Part shown: positions 1-9,927 of the stretch, piece by piece | How positions within the stretch are numbered: the first letter of the stretch is position 1 | How the letters are laid out: each line of letters starts with the position of its first letter | Origin: JBBROS01 sp965213845 | GTDB taxonomy: Bacteria > Pseudomonadota > Alphaproteobacteria > Acetobacterales > Acetobacteraceae | Assembly: GCA_965213845.1 (NCBI GenBank) | Contig: CBDCAI010000014.1 | Coordinates: 310,001-374,000 of the forward strand | Length of the DNA: 64,000 bases | Reading direction: 5' to 3' | Notes under the pieces: generated by a model | Told to the model about the DNA's origin: nothing | The model's input: the letters and a program-made list of their open reading frames with translations, nothing else | The model's database searches: none | Position numbers and translations under genes: made by a program

Positions 1-2
1 GG

Positions 3-899
3 TATATCCGCGCAGCCGAGAACGGGCACGGCGTGGCCGCCCGCGCGCTGGCGATGCTCTATCTGACCGGCGCCGGCGTGGCCCGTGACCCCGACGAGGC
101 GGCCCGCTGGTTCCGCATCTCGGGCGAGCGGGGCGATGCCGAGGCGCGCGGCAACCTGGCCCAGCTCGTGCTCCGGGGCGCCGGGAAGCCTGAGGACCGC
201 ATTCGCACGCGGGAGTGGTTCGAGGAGTCGGCCCGCAACGGTGACCTGGTCGCCGCCTTCAACTTCGGCGTCTGCCTGGCCGAGGGCGTGGGAGTCGAGC
301 GGGATGACCGGCAGGCGGCGGAGTGGCTGCGCCGCGCGGCCGACGGGGTCGTCAACGCGCAGTTCTGGTACGGCCGCATGCTGACCGAGGGCAGGGGGGT
401 CGACGCCAACCCTGTCGAAGGCCGCCGGTGGATCGAGCGCGCGGCGGAGACCGGCCTGGTGGACGCCCAGGTCCTGCTGGCCGAGATGCTGGTCAACGGA
501 CGCGGCGGCGCGCGCGACCATGCAGGGGCGCTGCGCCTGTTCGAGGCTGCAGCCAACAAGGATCACACCGGCGCGCAGTTCGCCATGGGGGCCATGCTCG
601 GCGGCGGCCACGACGTGCCGCCCGACCGGCCCGCGGCGCAGCGATGGTTCGAGAAGGCGGCGGCCAAGGCCCATCCGTACGCCATGCTGATGCTGGGGCG
701 GTACCTGATCCGCCGCCTGGCCGGGGAGCAGGACATCCCCCGTGGCCGGGCCATGTTGGAGGCCGCGCAGCGGGCCGGCGTGGCCGAGGCCGGGCCGGAC
801 CTGACCATGCTGAACGACGCCCTGGCGTCTCAGGCGGCCGCGGCCGCCATCCCGGCAGACCAGCCCCACGCGGAAGGCCGGATCGTCGCGGCGCAATGA
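3..899 (+). CDS. Sel1-repeat (tetratricopeptide-like) protein, 5' end outside window
   Basis: The reading frame is open from the first bases, so the gene starts upstream of the window; the GTG at 33 is internal. The visible ~299 residues are a run of about seven or eight 36-residue Sel1-like repeats, each with a short A-A/G helix, a G-x-G-V turn and an A-x-x-W-F/L helix end (for example GAGVARDPDEAARWF). Sel1 repeats form alpha-solenoid scaffolds for protein-protein contacts in signalling or envelope processes; no catalytic domain is seen. The C-terminal ~40 residues leave the repeat pattern and are alanine-rich. The gene ends 51 bp before the two-headed glycosyltransferase on the same strand, so a link to the glycan locus is possible but unproven. 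Confidence 0.85.
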   Translation, partial: YIRAAENGHGVAARALAMLYLTGAGVARDPDEAARWFRISGERGDAEARGNLAQLVLRGAGKPEDRIRTREWFEESARNGDLVAAFNFGVCLAEGVGVERDDRQAAEWLRRAADGVVNAQFWYGRMLTEGRGVDANPVEGRRWIERAAETGLVDAQVLLAEMLVNGRGGARDHAGALRLFEAAANKDHTGAQFAMGAMLGGGHDVPPDRPAAQRWFEKAAAKAHPYAMLMLGRYLIRRLAGEQDIPRGRAMLEAAQRAGVAEAGPDLTMLNDALASQAAAAAIPADQPHAEGRIVAAQ

Positions 900-950
900 T
901 GAGGCCGTCCTGAACGGCGGGCCGCGGAGCCCGACGATGCCCGGCCCACC

Positions 951-3902
951 GTGAGCAACGCCCTGCTCAGCGACGTGGAGGCCCGCGCCGAACGCCGGCG
1001 GACCCGAACCCGCGACGGGCTTTGGCAGGCCCTGGCCCGGCAGGCGCTGGACGCCGCCGCGGCCGCCCCCGACCAGGCAGAGGCCCGGCGCTGGCTCGAT
1101 CGAGCACACCGGCTGCTGCCCGAGGACGGGACGATCGCCCTTTCTTTGGCGGGCGCCTGCCTCGCAGCCGGCGACGTCGCGGCAGCTCGGGCGTTGTTCC
1201 TGGCGGTCGGGACCCGACACGCGACGCCCGAAGCCTGGATCGGTCTGGCGACCTGCGCGCATCTGCAGAACGACCCCGAGGGGGCCCGCTCCGCCCTCGC
1301 GGAACATCTCCGCCGCGCCGTGCCCGGCCCCACCGCCACCCAGCTCGCGGCGGTCGTCGCCGGCCCGTCGGGCTGGTGCGGGTTGACGACGGGGGGTGTG
1401 GTGAAATGCGGCGGCGCTCCGCTCACGGGCCTGGCGCTCGACGGCGTGCCGGTCCCGCTCGGGGTGGGACGCGGCAGCGTCCGGCTGCCAGGCTCTTGGC
1501 GGCGCGCCGCGGTTCTCGACGTGCATGGCCCTCATGGCCCGATGCTGGGAAGCCCGATCCCGCTCGCTCCGTTCGCTGGGGTCGAGGGATTCGTCGAGGC
1601 CCTGGCGGGTGGCGTCGTGGGGTGGGCCTGGCACCCGGTCGACCCCGCGCAGCCGCCGGTCCTGCGCTGCGAGGGCCCGCTCGGCGCGCGCAACCTCGTC
1701 GCCCGGCTTCCGGCCGAAGACGTCGGGCTGGAGCGTCCGCTGGCGCAGCCCAGGCGGTTCACGCTGACCGCGGCGGAGGTGCAGGCGCTCGGCACCCCGC
1801 TCTCGGTGCGCGGGCCCGATGGCCGGCACCTGATGGGCAGCCCGATCGACCCCGGGATCGAGGCGCGGGCCGCGGTGGACCCGGCCCATGCCGGATTCGC
1901 GCCGGTCTGGGCCGACACGGTCGGGCCGGCCGCAATGCCCGCAGCGCGCATCCGGCAGGTGGATGTCGTCATCCCCGTTTATCGCGGTCGCGTCGAGACG
2001 CTGGCCTGCCTCGGTTCCGTGCTGGGCACGATCCCTCGCGGCACCCGGGTCATCGTCGTCGAGGACGCCTCGCCCGACCCCGGGTTGGTGTCCGCGCTCG
2101 AGCGCCTGGCCCGGCGGCGGCGCATCGTCCTGCTCCGGCTGCCCGAGAACCGGGGCTTCCCGGGGGCTGCCAATGCCGGGATCGCCGCCGCGTCCGGCCG
2201 CGACGTCGTGCTGCTGAACAGCGACACGCTGGTCCCGCCGGGCTGGCTGGAGCGTCTGCGGGCCGCGGCCTATGCGGCGCCCGACATCGCCACCGCCACG
2301 CCGCTGACCAATGATGGCACCATCGTCGGCTACCCCCGGCCCGGCAGGCCCGCTGCGATGCCGGATGCGGCCGGGCTGGCCGTGCTCGACACGCTGGCCC
2401 AGCGGGCGGCTGGCGGGGTGGTGGACGTGCCGGTGGGCGTCGGCTTCTGCCTGTATCTCCGGCGCGACTGCCTGGACCAGGTGGGGCTGCTGCGCGAGGA
2501 CCTGTTCGCCCAGGGCTATGGCGAGGAGAACGACCTGTGTCTGCGGGCGCGCCATGCCGGCTGGCGGAACGTCGCCGCGACGAACCTGGTCGTGGGGCAT
2601 GTGGGCGCGACCTCGTTCGGCCCGGCACGCGCCCAGCTGATCCGCCGCAACACGGCCATCCTGCAGCGGCTGCACCCCGGATACGACGCGCTGGTGGCGC
2701 GCCACATCGCCGAGGATCCGCTGCGCCCGGCGCGCCGGCGAATCGACGAACTGCGCTGGGCCGCCGCACGCGGGCGGCACGGCGCGACGATCCTGGTGAC
2801 CCATGCCGGGGGCGGCGGGGTCGAGCGGGTGGTGGCCGAGCGGGCCCGGCGTGTCGTGGCGGCGGGGCAGCGGGCGATCGTGCTGCGACCGCACCGCCTG
2901 CCGGGTGGCGCGGCCGTGCGGGTGGAGGCGGCGGACGAGGCGGGCCTGCCGTTCGAGAACCTCGTCTTCCCCATGCCGCGCGGCCTGGATGCGCTGGTGC
3001 GCCTGCTGCGCGCCGACCGGCCGGTCGCGCTCGAGCAGCACCACATGCTCGGCCACCACGCCGATGTCGCGGGCCTTGCCGCCCGGCTCGATGTGCCGCT
3101 CGTCGTTGTCGTCCATGACGACGCGCATTTCTGTCCACGGATCGCGCTGGTCGGTCCCGAGCGGCGCTATTGCGGGGAGCCGGAGGTGCCGGTGTGCGAG
3201 GCGTGCATCGCCGACCTCGGGAGCCTGCTGGAGGACGATCCGCCGGTTCGCGTGCTGATCGACCGCTCGGCCCGCCTGTTCGCCGGGGCAGCCCGCGTCG
3301 TCGCGCCCTCGCGGGATGCCGCAGCGCGGGTCGCGCGCCATTTCCCAGTGGTCCGCCCGGAGGTGGAGGCCTGGGAGGACGATGCCGCGCTTACCCCCAC
3401 GATCCATCGCGCGCGGGGGCTGGTGCGGCGGGTCGTCGTCGTGGGGGCGATCGGGGTGGAGAAGGGGTTCGAGGTCCTGCTGGCCTGCGTGCGGGATGCC
3501 GCATGGCGCAGCCTGCCGCTGGAGTTCGTGGTCGTCGGCTTCACGGCGGATGACGAGCGGCTGATGCAGGCGGGCCCGGTCTTCGTGACCGGGGAGTACA
3601 AGGAGGCGGAGGCGGTCGCATTGATCGAGGCGCAGGGCGCCGACCTGGCCCTGATCCCGTCGGTTTGGCCCGAGACCTGGTGCTTCGCGTTGAGCCGGGC
3701 GTGGCAGGCGGGGTTGCCGGCGGCGGTGTTCGACCTCGGCGCGCAGGCGGAACGGGTCAGGGCCACCGGGCGCGGCTGGGTTTTGCCGCTCGGCCTGTCG
3801 GCCCGGGCGCTGAACGACGCCCTTCTGCGGCTTGCGCCGGACGCCCCCGCGTCGCAAAGTCCGCCGCGATTCGCCAGACAGACCAGGTCACGAGAGAGAT
3901 GA
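951..3902 (+). CDS. Two-headed glycosyltransferase: TPR-like N-terminus, GT2 domain, GT4-like C-terminal domain
   Basis: A 983-residue protein starting at GTG 951. Residues ~25-125 are an alanine-rich helical TPR-like region. Residues ~150-305 look like two beta-rich repeats, each ending in a G-S-P-I motif (MLGSPI near 198, LMGSPI near 294). Residues ~337-565 are a GT2 (GT-A fold) domain with VDVVIPVYRG, an NSDT nucleotide/metal motif near 423 and a GEENDLCLRARHAGW acceptor-site segment. Residues ~612-975 resemble a GT4 (GT-B) domain with GGGGVERVV and a late VWPETWCFALSRAWQAG segment. It probably adds two different sugars to a surface glycan. Its TGA overlaps the next start as ATGA, so translation is coupled. 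No membrane segment is seen. Sugar specificity cannot be read from the sequence. Confidence 0.85.
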   Translation: MSNALLSDVEARAERRRTRTRDGLWQALARQALDAAAAAPDQAEARRWLDRAHRLLPEDGTIALSLAGACLAAGDVAAARALFLAVGTRHATPEAWIGLATCAHLQNDPEGARSALAEHLRRAVPGPTATQLAAVVAGPSGWCGLTTGGVVKCGGAPLTGLALDGVPVPLGVGRGSVRLPGSWRRAAVLDVHGPHGPMLGSPIPLAPFAGVEGFVEALAGGVVGWAWHPVDPAQPPVLRCEGPLGARNLVARLPAEDVGLERPLAQPRRFTLTAAEVQALGTPLSVRGPDGRHLMGSPIDPGIEARAAVDPAHAGFAPVWADTVGPAAMPAARIRQVDVVIPVYRGRVETLACLGSVLGTIPRGTRVIVVEDASPDPGLVSALERLARRRRIVLLRLPENRGFPGAANAGIAAASGRDVVLLNSDTLVPPGWLERLRAAAYAAPDIATATPLTNDGTIVGYPRPGRPAAMPDAAGLAVLDTLAQRAAGGVVDVPVGVGFCLYLRRDCLDQVGLLREDLFAQGYGEENDLCLRARHAGWRNVAATNLVVGHVGATSFGPARAQLIRRNTAILQRLHPGYDALVARHIAEDPLRPARRRIDELRWAAARGRHGATILVTHAGGGGVERVVAERARRVVAAGQRAIVLRPHRLPGGAAVRVEAADEAGLPFENLVFPMPRGLDALVRLLRADRPVALEQHHMLGHHADVAGLAARLDVPLVVVVHDDAHFCPRIALVGPERRYCGEPEVPVCEACIADLGSLLEDDPPVRVLIDRSARLFAGAARVVAPSRDAAARVARHFPVVRPEVEAWEDDAALTPTIHRARGLVRRVVVVGAIGVEKGFEVLLACVRDAAWRSLPLEFVVVGFTADDERLMQAGPVFVTGEYKEAEAVALIEAQGADLALIPSVWPETWCFALSRAWQAGLPAAVFDLGAQAERVRATGRGWVLPLGLSARALNDALLRLAPDAPASQSPPRFARQTRSRER

Positions 3903-4909
3903 TGCCGGACAGCAGTTCGAAAAGCGTTGAGAGCCAGGTTTCCGAGCTGAAGGTCTCCGGCCACACCATGGCGCTCGAGCCGGGTTTATACTGCGTGTTC
4001 AGTGCCCCGGACGGGCCGGTGGCCGACCCGACGACCGGGCTGCCGGTCGTGCGGATCAGCCCCGCGCCGCTGCCGGGCCTGGGCCAGATCGAGGTGGTGG
4101 GCCTCGACCCGCAGGGCTGGATCGGCGCGGACGCGGCGACCCTGGTGCGGGTCAGCCGGTCCCGCTCCAATCTTCTTGTCACCGTCTACCAGGCCAGCGG
4201 CAGCGCGACGGAGGCGCCGCAGATCCAGGTGGTGCGCATCTCTGGCGCGGTGCCCGACGCCGTCGCCCCGGCGCCGAAGCCCCGCGTGGGCGGCCCCGCG
4301 GCCGAACCCGAGCGGATGGAGATCGTGGCGCATGTCTACGGGCGCGGCGATGTCGGCAACCATATCGGGACCTGGACCGGCGAGCCCGGCAGCAAGCGCT
4401 GGATCGAGGGGTTCGGGATCTCCGCGATCGGCGACGTGCCGCAGTCGGACATCGAATATCAGGCCGTGCTCGGCCGCGGCTGGCTCAGCCCGTGGTCGGA
4501 TGGCGGCCAGTTCTGCGGCAGCCGCGGCATGTCGCTGCCGATCCTGGGCCTGCGGATCCGGCTGCGCGGCGCCTCGGAGACGACGCACGCGGTCCGTCTG
4601 TCCGCGACCTTCGTGGACGGCAGCAAGGTCGGTCCGGTTGAGGGTGGCGAGGCCTGCGAGGCACCGAGCCTGGCGGCGCTCGAGGCGTTCAACGTCACGA
4701 TCGAGCCGCGGGACGCCAAGCCCACGGCCCGCCGCGCCAAGGACGCGCCCGCGCCGGCCAGCAAGGCCCCCGGGGGCAAGAAGCCGGCCGCGCCCATCCA
4801 GGCGAAGCCGGCTGCCCAGGCCAGGACGCCGGTCGCGCCCGAGCCGGCCCCGAAGCCCGCCGTGTCCGCGGCCAAGAAGAAGCCCGCGGGCCCGACCCGC
4901 CGCGGCTGA
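3899..4909 (+). CDS. Unknown protein with Ala/Pro/Lys-rich tail in glycosyltransferase locus
   Basis: The start is the first ATG of ATGATG at 3899, overlapping the preceding stop and preceded by a GAGAGAG Shine-Dalgarno-like stretch. The 336-residue product has no signal peptide or membrane segment. Residues ~1-120 and ~130-280 are beta-rich and contain WIEGFGISAIGDVP and GWLSPWSDGGQFCGSRG segments, reminiscent of carbohydrate-binding or beta-sandwich proteins. Residues ~285-336 form a disordered tail of alternating Ala, Pro and Lys. I do not recognise the family. Its place between two glycosyltransferases, with a coupled start, suggests a partner or regulator of glycan assembly; that is inference only. 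Confidence 0.75.
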   Translation: MMPDSSSKSVESQVSELKVSGHTMALEPGLYCVFSAPDGPVADPTTGLPVVRISPAPLPGLGQIEVVGLDPQGWIGADAATLVRVSRSRSNLLVTVYQASGSATEAPQIQVVRISGAVPDAVAPAPKPRVGGPAAEPERMEIVAHVYGRGDVGNHIGTWTGEPGSKRWIEGFGISAIGDVPQSDIEYQAVLGRGWLSPWSDGGQFCGSRGMSLPILGLRIRLRGASETTHAVRLSATFVDGSKVGPVEGGEACEAPSLAALEAFNVTIEPRDAKPTARRAKDAPAPASKAPGGKKPAAPIQAKPAAQARTPVAPEPAPKPAVSAAKKKPAGPTRRG

Positions 4910-4951
4910 TCGGGCAGGGATCGTCACGCCGGGACAGCCGGGGCCGTTGCG

Positions 4952-6247
4952 TTGAGATATCTGTTCATCCACCAGAACTTTCCCGGGCAGTTCCTGCACA
5001 TCGTGCAGCACCTGCTCCGGACCCCCGGAAACGACGTCGTCTTCATCACGGTGGAGAACGACAACGTCATCCCCGGCGTCCGGAAGCTGACCTACGTCAA
5101 GCCGCCGATGAACGAGGGCACGTTCGACGGGGTGCAGGAGTTCGAGCAGGCGATGATCCGCGCCGTGATCGTGCAGGAGCGGGCGCTGCGCCTGCGCGCC
5201 CTGGGGTTCATGCCGGACATCATCATCGGCCATCAGGGCTGGGGCGAGATGCTGAACCTGCGCGACGTCTTCCCCGGCGTGCCCATGCTCGGTTACTTCG
5301 AGTTCTTCTACCACGGCGAAGGTCTCGACGTCGGTTTCGACGAGGAGTTCGGCAGCGTCTCCACGAGCCTGGCCAAGGTGCGGGCGAAGAACGCCGTGAA
5401 CCTGCTGGCGCTCGACAACCCCGGCCACGGGCAGACGCCGACCCGGTTCCAGCTCTCGACCTATCCCGCATGGGCCCAACCGGGGATTTCCGTGCTGCCG
5501 GAGGGGGTGGACCTGAAGAGGTGCCGGCCCGCCCCGGCCGTGCGGCGCCAGGCGCTGGACGTGAACGGCTTCCGCATCGAGCCCGGCGACACGCTCGTCA
5601 CCTATGTGGCCCGTGACCTCGAGCCTTATCGTGGCTTCCACACCATGATGCGCGCCCTGCCGCGGCTGCACCGGCTGCGCGGCAACCTGAAGGTCGTGAT
5701 GGTGGGTGGCGACGGCGTGAGCTACGGCGCGCAGCTGCTCGGCAGGACCTGGCGCGAGCACATGCTGACGGAGGTCGGCCACGTCATCGACCCCGCGCGC
5801 GTCTGCTTCCCCGGCCGCGTGCCGTACGCCTTGTTCCTGCAGCTGCTGCAGCGCTCGGATGTGCACGTCTACCTCACCTACCCCTTCGTTCTGTCCTGGA
5901 GCCTGCGCGAGGCGTTGGCCTGCGGCTGCGCCGTCGTGGCCAGCGACACGGCGCCCGTGCGGGAGTTCGTCACCGATCGCAAGACGGGCCTGCTGGTGCC
6001 GTTCCCCGACGTGGGCGCCCTCGTGGCGGGCGTGACCGAGGTCCTGGAGGACCAGGCGCTGTCGCTGCGGCTGCGGCGCAACGCCCGGGCCTTCGCAGAC
6101 CGCACGCTGCGCATGGACCGCTATCTCGAGGCCTACGAGGCGCTGATCGATCGGGTGATGGGCGGGGGCGTACCCATGGCGGGGGGTAGCGTCAGTCCAT
6201 CCAGGGTGGCGTCGGCAGCCCTTTCTCCCGCAGGAACGTCGGGTTGA
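4952..6247 (+). CDS. Glycosyltransferase family 4 (GT-B fold)
   Basis: The 431-residue protein begins at TTG 4952 with MRYLFIHQNFPGQF, the typical opening of a GT4 subgroup with a Glyco_trans_4_3-like N-terminal domain, which supports the non-ATG start. The N-terminal Rossmann half covers ~1-195. The C-terminal half has the usual nucleotide-sugar features, including LREALACGCAVVASDTA near 310-330 and a terminal helix after DRYLEAYEALI. It is likely a cytoplasmic retaining transferase that elongates an exopolysaccharide or O-antigen unit, with the two genes before it. The last ~18 residues overlap the 3' end of the convergent cysK-like gene by 56 bp and look non-conserved. Donor and acceptor are unknown. 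Confidence 0.85.
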   Translation: MRYLFIHQNFPGQFLHIVQHLLRTPGNDVVFITVENDNVIPGVRKLTYVKPPMNEGTFDGVQEFEQAMIRAVIVQERALRLRALGFMPDIIIGHQGWGEMLNLRDVFPGVPMLGYFEFFYHGEGLDVGFDEEFGSVSTSLAKVRAKNAVNLLALDNPGHGQTPTRFQLSTYPAWAQPGISVLPEGVDLKRCRPAPAVRRQALDVNGFRIEPGDTLVTYVARDLEPYRGFHTMMRALPRLHRLRGNLKVVMVGGDGVSYGAQLLGRTWREHMLTEVGHVIDPARVCFPGRVPYALFLQLLQRSDVHVYLTYPFVLSWSLREALACGCAVVASDTAPVREFVTDRKTGLLVPFPDVGALVAGVTEVLEDQALSLRLRRNARAFADRTLRMDRYLEAYEALIDRVMGGGVPMAGGSVSPSRVASAALSPAGTSG

Positions 6248-7244
6248 ACAGCTTGGACTGATAGCGGGCGCCCCCGTCGCACAGGATGGTGACGATGGTA
6301 TGTCCGGGCCCCATCTCCCGCGCGACCGCGATGGCGGCGGCCACGTTCAGGCCCGCCGAGCCGCCGATGCTGATGCCTTCATGGATTAGCAGGTCGAACA
6401 CCTGTTCCAGCGCCAGCGCGTCCGGGATGCGCACGGCGTCGTCGATGGGCGCGCCCGCCAGGTTGTCCGGCACTCGGGACTGGCCGATCCCCTCGGTGAT
6501 GGAGCTGCCGGAGATCGACAGGTCGCCGGACTTGACCCAGCCATACAGCCCGCTGCCGAGGGGGTCGGCGAGCACGATCCGCGTGGCCGCATCGGCCTCC
6601 TTCAGCGCGAAGGCGATGCCGGCCAGGGTGCCGCCGGTCCCGCACGAGCAGGTGAAGGCGTCCACCCGCCCCCCGGTCTGCTCGCGCACCTGGTCCAGGA
6701 TCTCGCGCCCGGTGGTCAGGCGATGGCCTTCGCGGTTGGCCAGGTTGTCGAACTGGTTCGCCCAGACCGCGTTCTGCCCGGCCTCGGTCATCTCGGCGGC
6801 GATCCGCCGGCTGACATGGACGTAGTTGCCGGGGTCGGAGTACGGCTTGGCGGGCATCAGCCGCAGGTCGGCGCCGATCATGCGCAGGAAGTCGATCTTT
6901 TCCCGGCTTTGCGTCTCCGGCATGATGATGATCGCGCGGTATCCGCGGGCGTTGGCCACCAGGGTCAGCCCGATGCCGGTGTTTCCGGCGGTGCCCTCCA
7001 CGAGGGTCCCGCCGGGCTGCAGCACGCCCCGGCGCTCCGCATCCAGGATGATGGCCAGACCGGCGCGATCCTTCACGGAGCCGCCGGGGTTCATGAACTC
7101 GGCCTTGCCCAGGATGGTGCAGCCTGTGGCGGCGGAGGCCCGGCGCAGGCGGATCAACGGGGTGTTCCCGATGGCGCTCACCAGCCCCCCGGCGGCGTCT
7201 CCGCCGGGCAGCCCGGCGGCGTCTAGGTTTGTGCTGTCGGCCAT
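6192..7244 (-). CDS. cysK: Cysteine synthase A family PLP enzyme
   Basis: The 350-residue protein is a fold-type II PLP enzyme: O-acetylserine + sulfide to cysteine + acetate. The Schiff-base lysine is K58 in NPGGSVKDRAG. The substrate loop EGTAGNTGIGL and the phosphate-binding SCGTGGTLAG are both present, and residues ~310-325 (ILCDGGARY) match the family. The C-terminal extension KLFNPTFLREKGLPTPPW is common in alphaproteobacterial cysteine synthases of the CysK/CBS-like subgroup, so cystathionine beta-synthase-like activity is an alternative. It is divergent from the rhodanese gene, with 41 bp between the starts, which fits joint sulfur metabolism. Its 3' end overlaps the glycosyltransferase tail. 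Confidence 0.88.
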   Translation of the reverse strand: MADSTNLDAAGLPGGDAAGGLVSAIGNTPLIRLRRASAATGCTILGKAEFMNPGGSVKDRAGLAIILDAERRGVLQPGGTLVEGTAGNTGIGLTLVANARGYRAIIIMPETQSREKIDFLRMIGADLRLMPAKPYSDPGNYVHVSRRIAAEMTEAGQNAVWANQFDNLANREGHRLTTGREILDQVREQTGGRVDAFTCSCGTGGTLAGIAFALKEADAATRIVLADPLGSGLYGWVKSGDLSISGSSITEGIGQSRVPDNLAGAPIDDAVRIPDALALEQVFDLLIHEGISIGGSAGLNVAAAIAVAREMGPGHTIVTILCDGGARYQSKLFNPTFLREKGLPTPPWMD

Positions 7245-7285
7245 GCTGGGGCACCTTCGGTTCTCGACACGAGGGGTTGCTTACC

Positions 7286-7690
7286 ATGATCGAGAATATC
7301 CGCCCAAAACAGGTCTGGGATGCGCTGGCGTCCGAACCGGCTGCCCGCCTGGTCGACGTCCGGACCCCCGCGGAATGGACCTATGTGGGCCTGCCCGCGC
7401 CGGAGGGATCGGACCCGGTGCTGATCCCGTGGCAGATCTTCCCGACAATGCATGTCAACACGGAGTTCGTCGATCAGCTGACCCAGGCGGGACTGACGCC
7501 GGCGCACCACATCTACTTCCTGTGTCGCAGCGGCGTGCGCAGCCTGGCTGCGGCCCAGGCGGCGCAGGCGGCCGGGTTCCCGCATGCCTACAACATCGCG
7601 GACGGGTTCGAAGGCCCTCCGGACGGCGAGGGGCATCGGGGTCAGCTGGCGGGCTGGAAGGCCGAGGGACTGCCCTGGCGGCAGCGCTGA
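7286..7690 (+). CDS. Single-domain rhodanese-like protein
   Basis: The 134-residue protein starts at ATG 7286 behind GAGGGG. It is one rhodanese domain: RLVDVRTPAEWTYVGLP early, and the active-site loop YFLCRSGVRS with Cys80, followed by AAAQAAQAAGF and the family-typical ADGFEG ending. Rhodaneses transfer sulfane sulfur via a Cys persulfide. No signal peptide is present, so it is cytoplasmic. It is transcribed away from the cysteine synthase gene, consistent with shared sulfur-handling duties. In-frame codons reach back to 7229 but lie inside the neighbour's start and have no ribosome site. Confidence 0.88.
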   Translation: MIENIRPKQVWDALASEPAARLVDVRTPAEWTYVGLPAPEGSDPVLIPWQIFPTMHVNTEFVDQLTQAGLTPAHHIYFLCRSGVRSLAAAQAAQAAGFPHAYNIADGFEGPPDGEGHRGQLAGWKAEGLPWRQR

Positions 7691-7692
7691 CG

Positions 7693-7714
7693 CCTTACAC
7701 GAACGGTCGTAAGG
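7693..7714. terminator. Weak hairpin between convergent genes
   Basis: A 6-bp perfect stem CCTTAC/GTAAGG with a 10-nt loop lies in the 37-bp gap between the rhodanese stop and the convergent DUF2272 stop. There is no U-tract, so it may be an incidental inverted repeat rather than an intrinsic terminator. Confidence 0.25.
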
Positions 7715-7727
7715 AAGACCGCTGGCA

Positions 7728-8510
7728 TTACATGTCGTACTGGACGTGCAGCACCACGAACCACGGATAACGCGAATCCACCAGGCCGCCGGGCCCCGCG
7801 AGGGTACCCTCGGCCGTGGTGGGCACGTGCTTCAGGGTCACGCTGCCGACAACGTTGCCGCCGATCACGCTCAGGCGGCCCGGCACGGCATCCACGACGA
7901 CGTCGCAATGGCCGAAGAACCGGCCTGTCGGCAGGTCGTCGAACCGCATAGTGCGGGCGCTGAGCCGGCCCAGGCAGATGACGTCGCCCGGGATGGGGGC
8001 GTAGCTTTCGGGGCGTTCGGCGCGCAGCACGCCTTCGCCCCGCGCGGCGGCGTTGATGTAGTCGGCATGCAGCGGGCTGTAGCTGAACCGGGTGCCGGCG
8101 CCGGCCGTCCGCATGACGTAGCTGATGAAGGCCGCCGACCAGGCCGGGGCGTTGCCGGCGTAGGGCGTGCCGCTTTCGTTGTACAGGCTGCTCCACTCGC
8201 CTTCCTTGGCGCCCGCATCCTGGCTGGACCACCAGTAGTCGGCCACACGCTGCCACAGGCCCGGCTGCTTGTCGGGCCGCTGGTCGCGGGGCGGGTCCTG
8301 GCCCGGCGGCGCGTCGTCGACCAGGCTGCCGAAGGCGCGCCATTCGCGCTGGGCGATGCCGACCACGTTCGCCCGGCTGAACGGCTCGAACGGGCGTCGC
8401 ACGTAGGGGGGCAGCTGCTCATCCGCCGCGAAGGTGCGGGTCGGCGTGATCTGTGCCGGGATCGGCGCCGCGCAGCCTGCCAGGAGCAGCAGCAGGAGCA
8501 GGGCGCGCAT
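7728..8510 (-). CDS. DUF2272-type putative lipoprotein
   Basis: The 260-residue protein begins with a lipoprotein signal, MRALLLLLLLAGCAAP (lipobox LAGC, Cys13). I chose ATG 8510; an in-frame GTG at 8519 overlaps the mtnA stop as GTGA and would add only three residues, so it is equally possible. The body has YWWSSQD, SAAFISYVMRTAG, FSYSPLHADYI and PGDVICLGR, matching DUF2272, an NlpC/P60-like fold in which one of several conserved Cys/His positions may act. H is present in GHCDVVVD. It is probably anchored in the outer membrane or periplasm, possibly acting on peptidoglycan. The family's activity is not firmly known. Confidence 0.8.
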   Translation of the reverse strand: MRALLLLLLLAGCAAPIPAQITPTRTFAADEQLPPYVRRPFEPFSRANVVGIAQREWRAFGSLVDDAPPGQDPPRDQRPDKQPGLWQRVADYWWSSQDAGAKEGEWSSLYNESGTPYAGNAPAWSAAFISYVMRTAGAGTRFSYSPLHADYINAAARGEGVLRAERPESYAPIPGDVICLGRLSARTMRFDDLPTGRFFGHCDVVVDAVPGRLSVIGGNVVGSVTLKHVPTTAEGTLAGPGGLVDSRYPWFVVLHVQYDM

Positions 8511-8515
8511 CGCGG

Positions 8516-9607
<1,092 letters not shown>

Positions 9608-9680
9608 CTCGTCGTCCTCGGCCCGGAAGGGGCGGGACCATAGGGCGGCGGCGGCGCGACCGCCAGCGGGCCGCGCGTCG

Positions 9681-9806
9681 TCAAGCCTCGAAGTCGGCGT
9701 CGTTCAGCAGATCGAGCAGCTCCGGCGGCACGGGATCGTTCAAGGTGAACCGATGGCGAAGGTCTCGGGCCAGCCAAAGGTCGAAGGCGGCGCGGTCCTG
9801 CGGCAT
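9681..9806 (-). CDS. 41-aa miniprotein resembling the C-terminal part of NepR anti-sigma factors
   Basis: The start ATG at 9806 follows AGGAGAGAACG, a strong ribosome site, so translation is likely. The peptide has an N-terminal amphipathic helix (AAFDLWLARDLRHRF) and then DPVPPELLDLLND. This follows the pattern of the alphaproteobacterial NepR family, where an L-R-x-x-[YF] helix is followed by [ED]-P-V-P-x-x-[FL]-L-x-L-L. It is shorter than usual NepR (~60 residues), and no phyR or ecfG lies in the window, so the resemblance could be chance. It sits between mtnA and the SGNH gene on the same strand. Confidence 0.6.
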   Translation of the reverse strand: MPQDRAAFDLWLARDLRHRFTLNDPVPPELLDLLNDADFEA

Positions 9807-9927
9807 CGTTCTCTCCTGCCATGGCTGAAGGTTCGTCATGCCATGATAAGTCTCGGGCTGTGCCGGAGTTGCGTTATCGCAATGGCCGGAATCGCACGGC
9901 TGCGCGACGTGATCCCAACAGACCTGG

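Noticed and set aside
3986..5866. A 626-aa minus-strand frame over the glycan locus
   Set aside because: His/Gln/Arg-rich shadow with no domain; the plus-strand genes there have clear family motifs.
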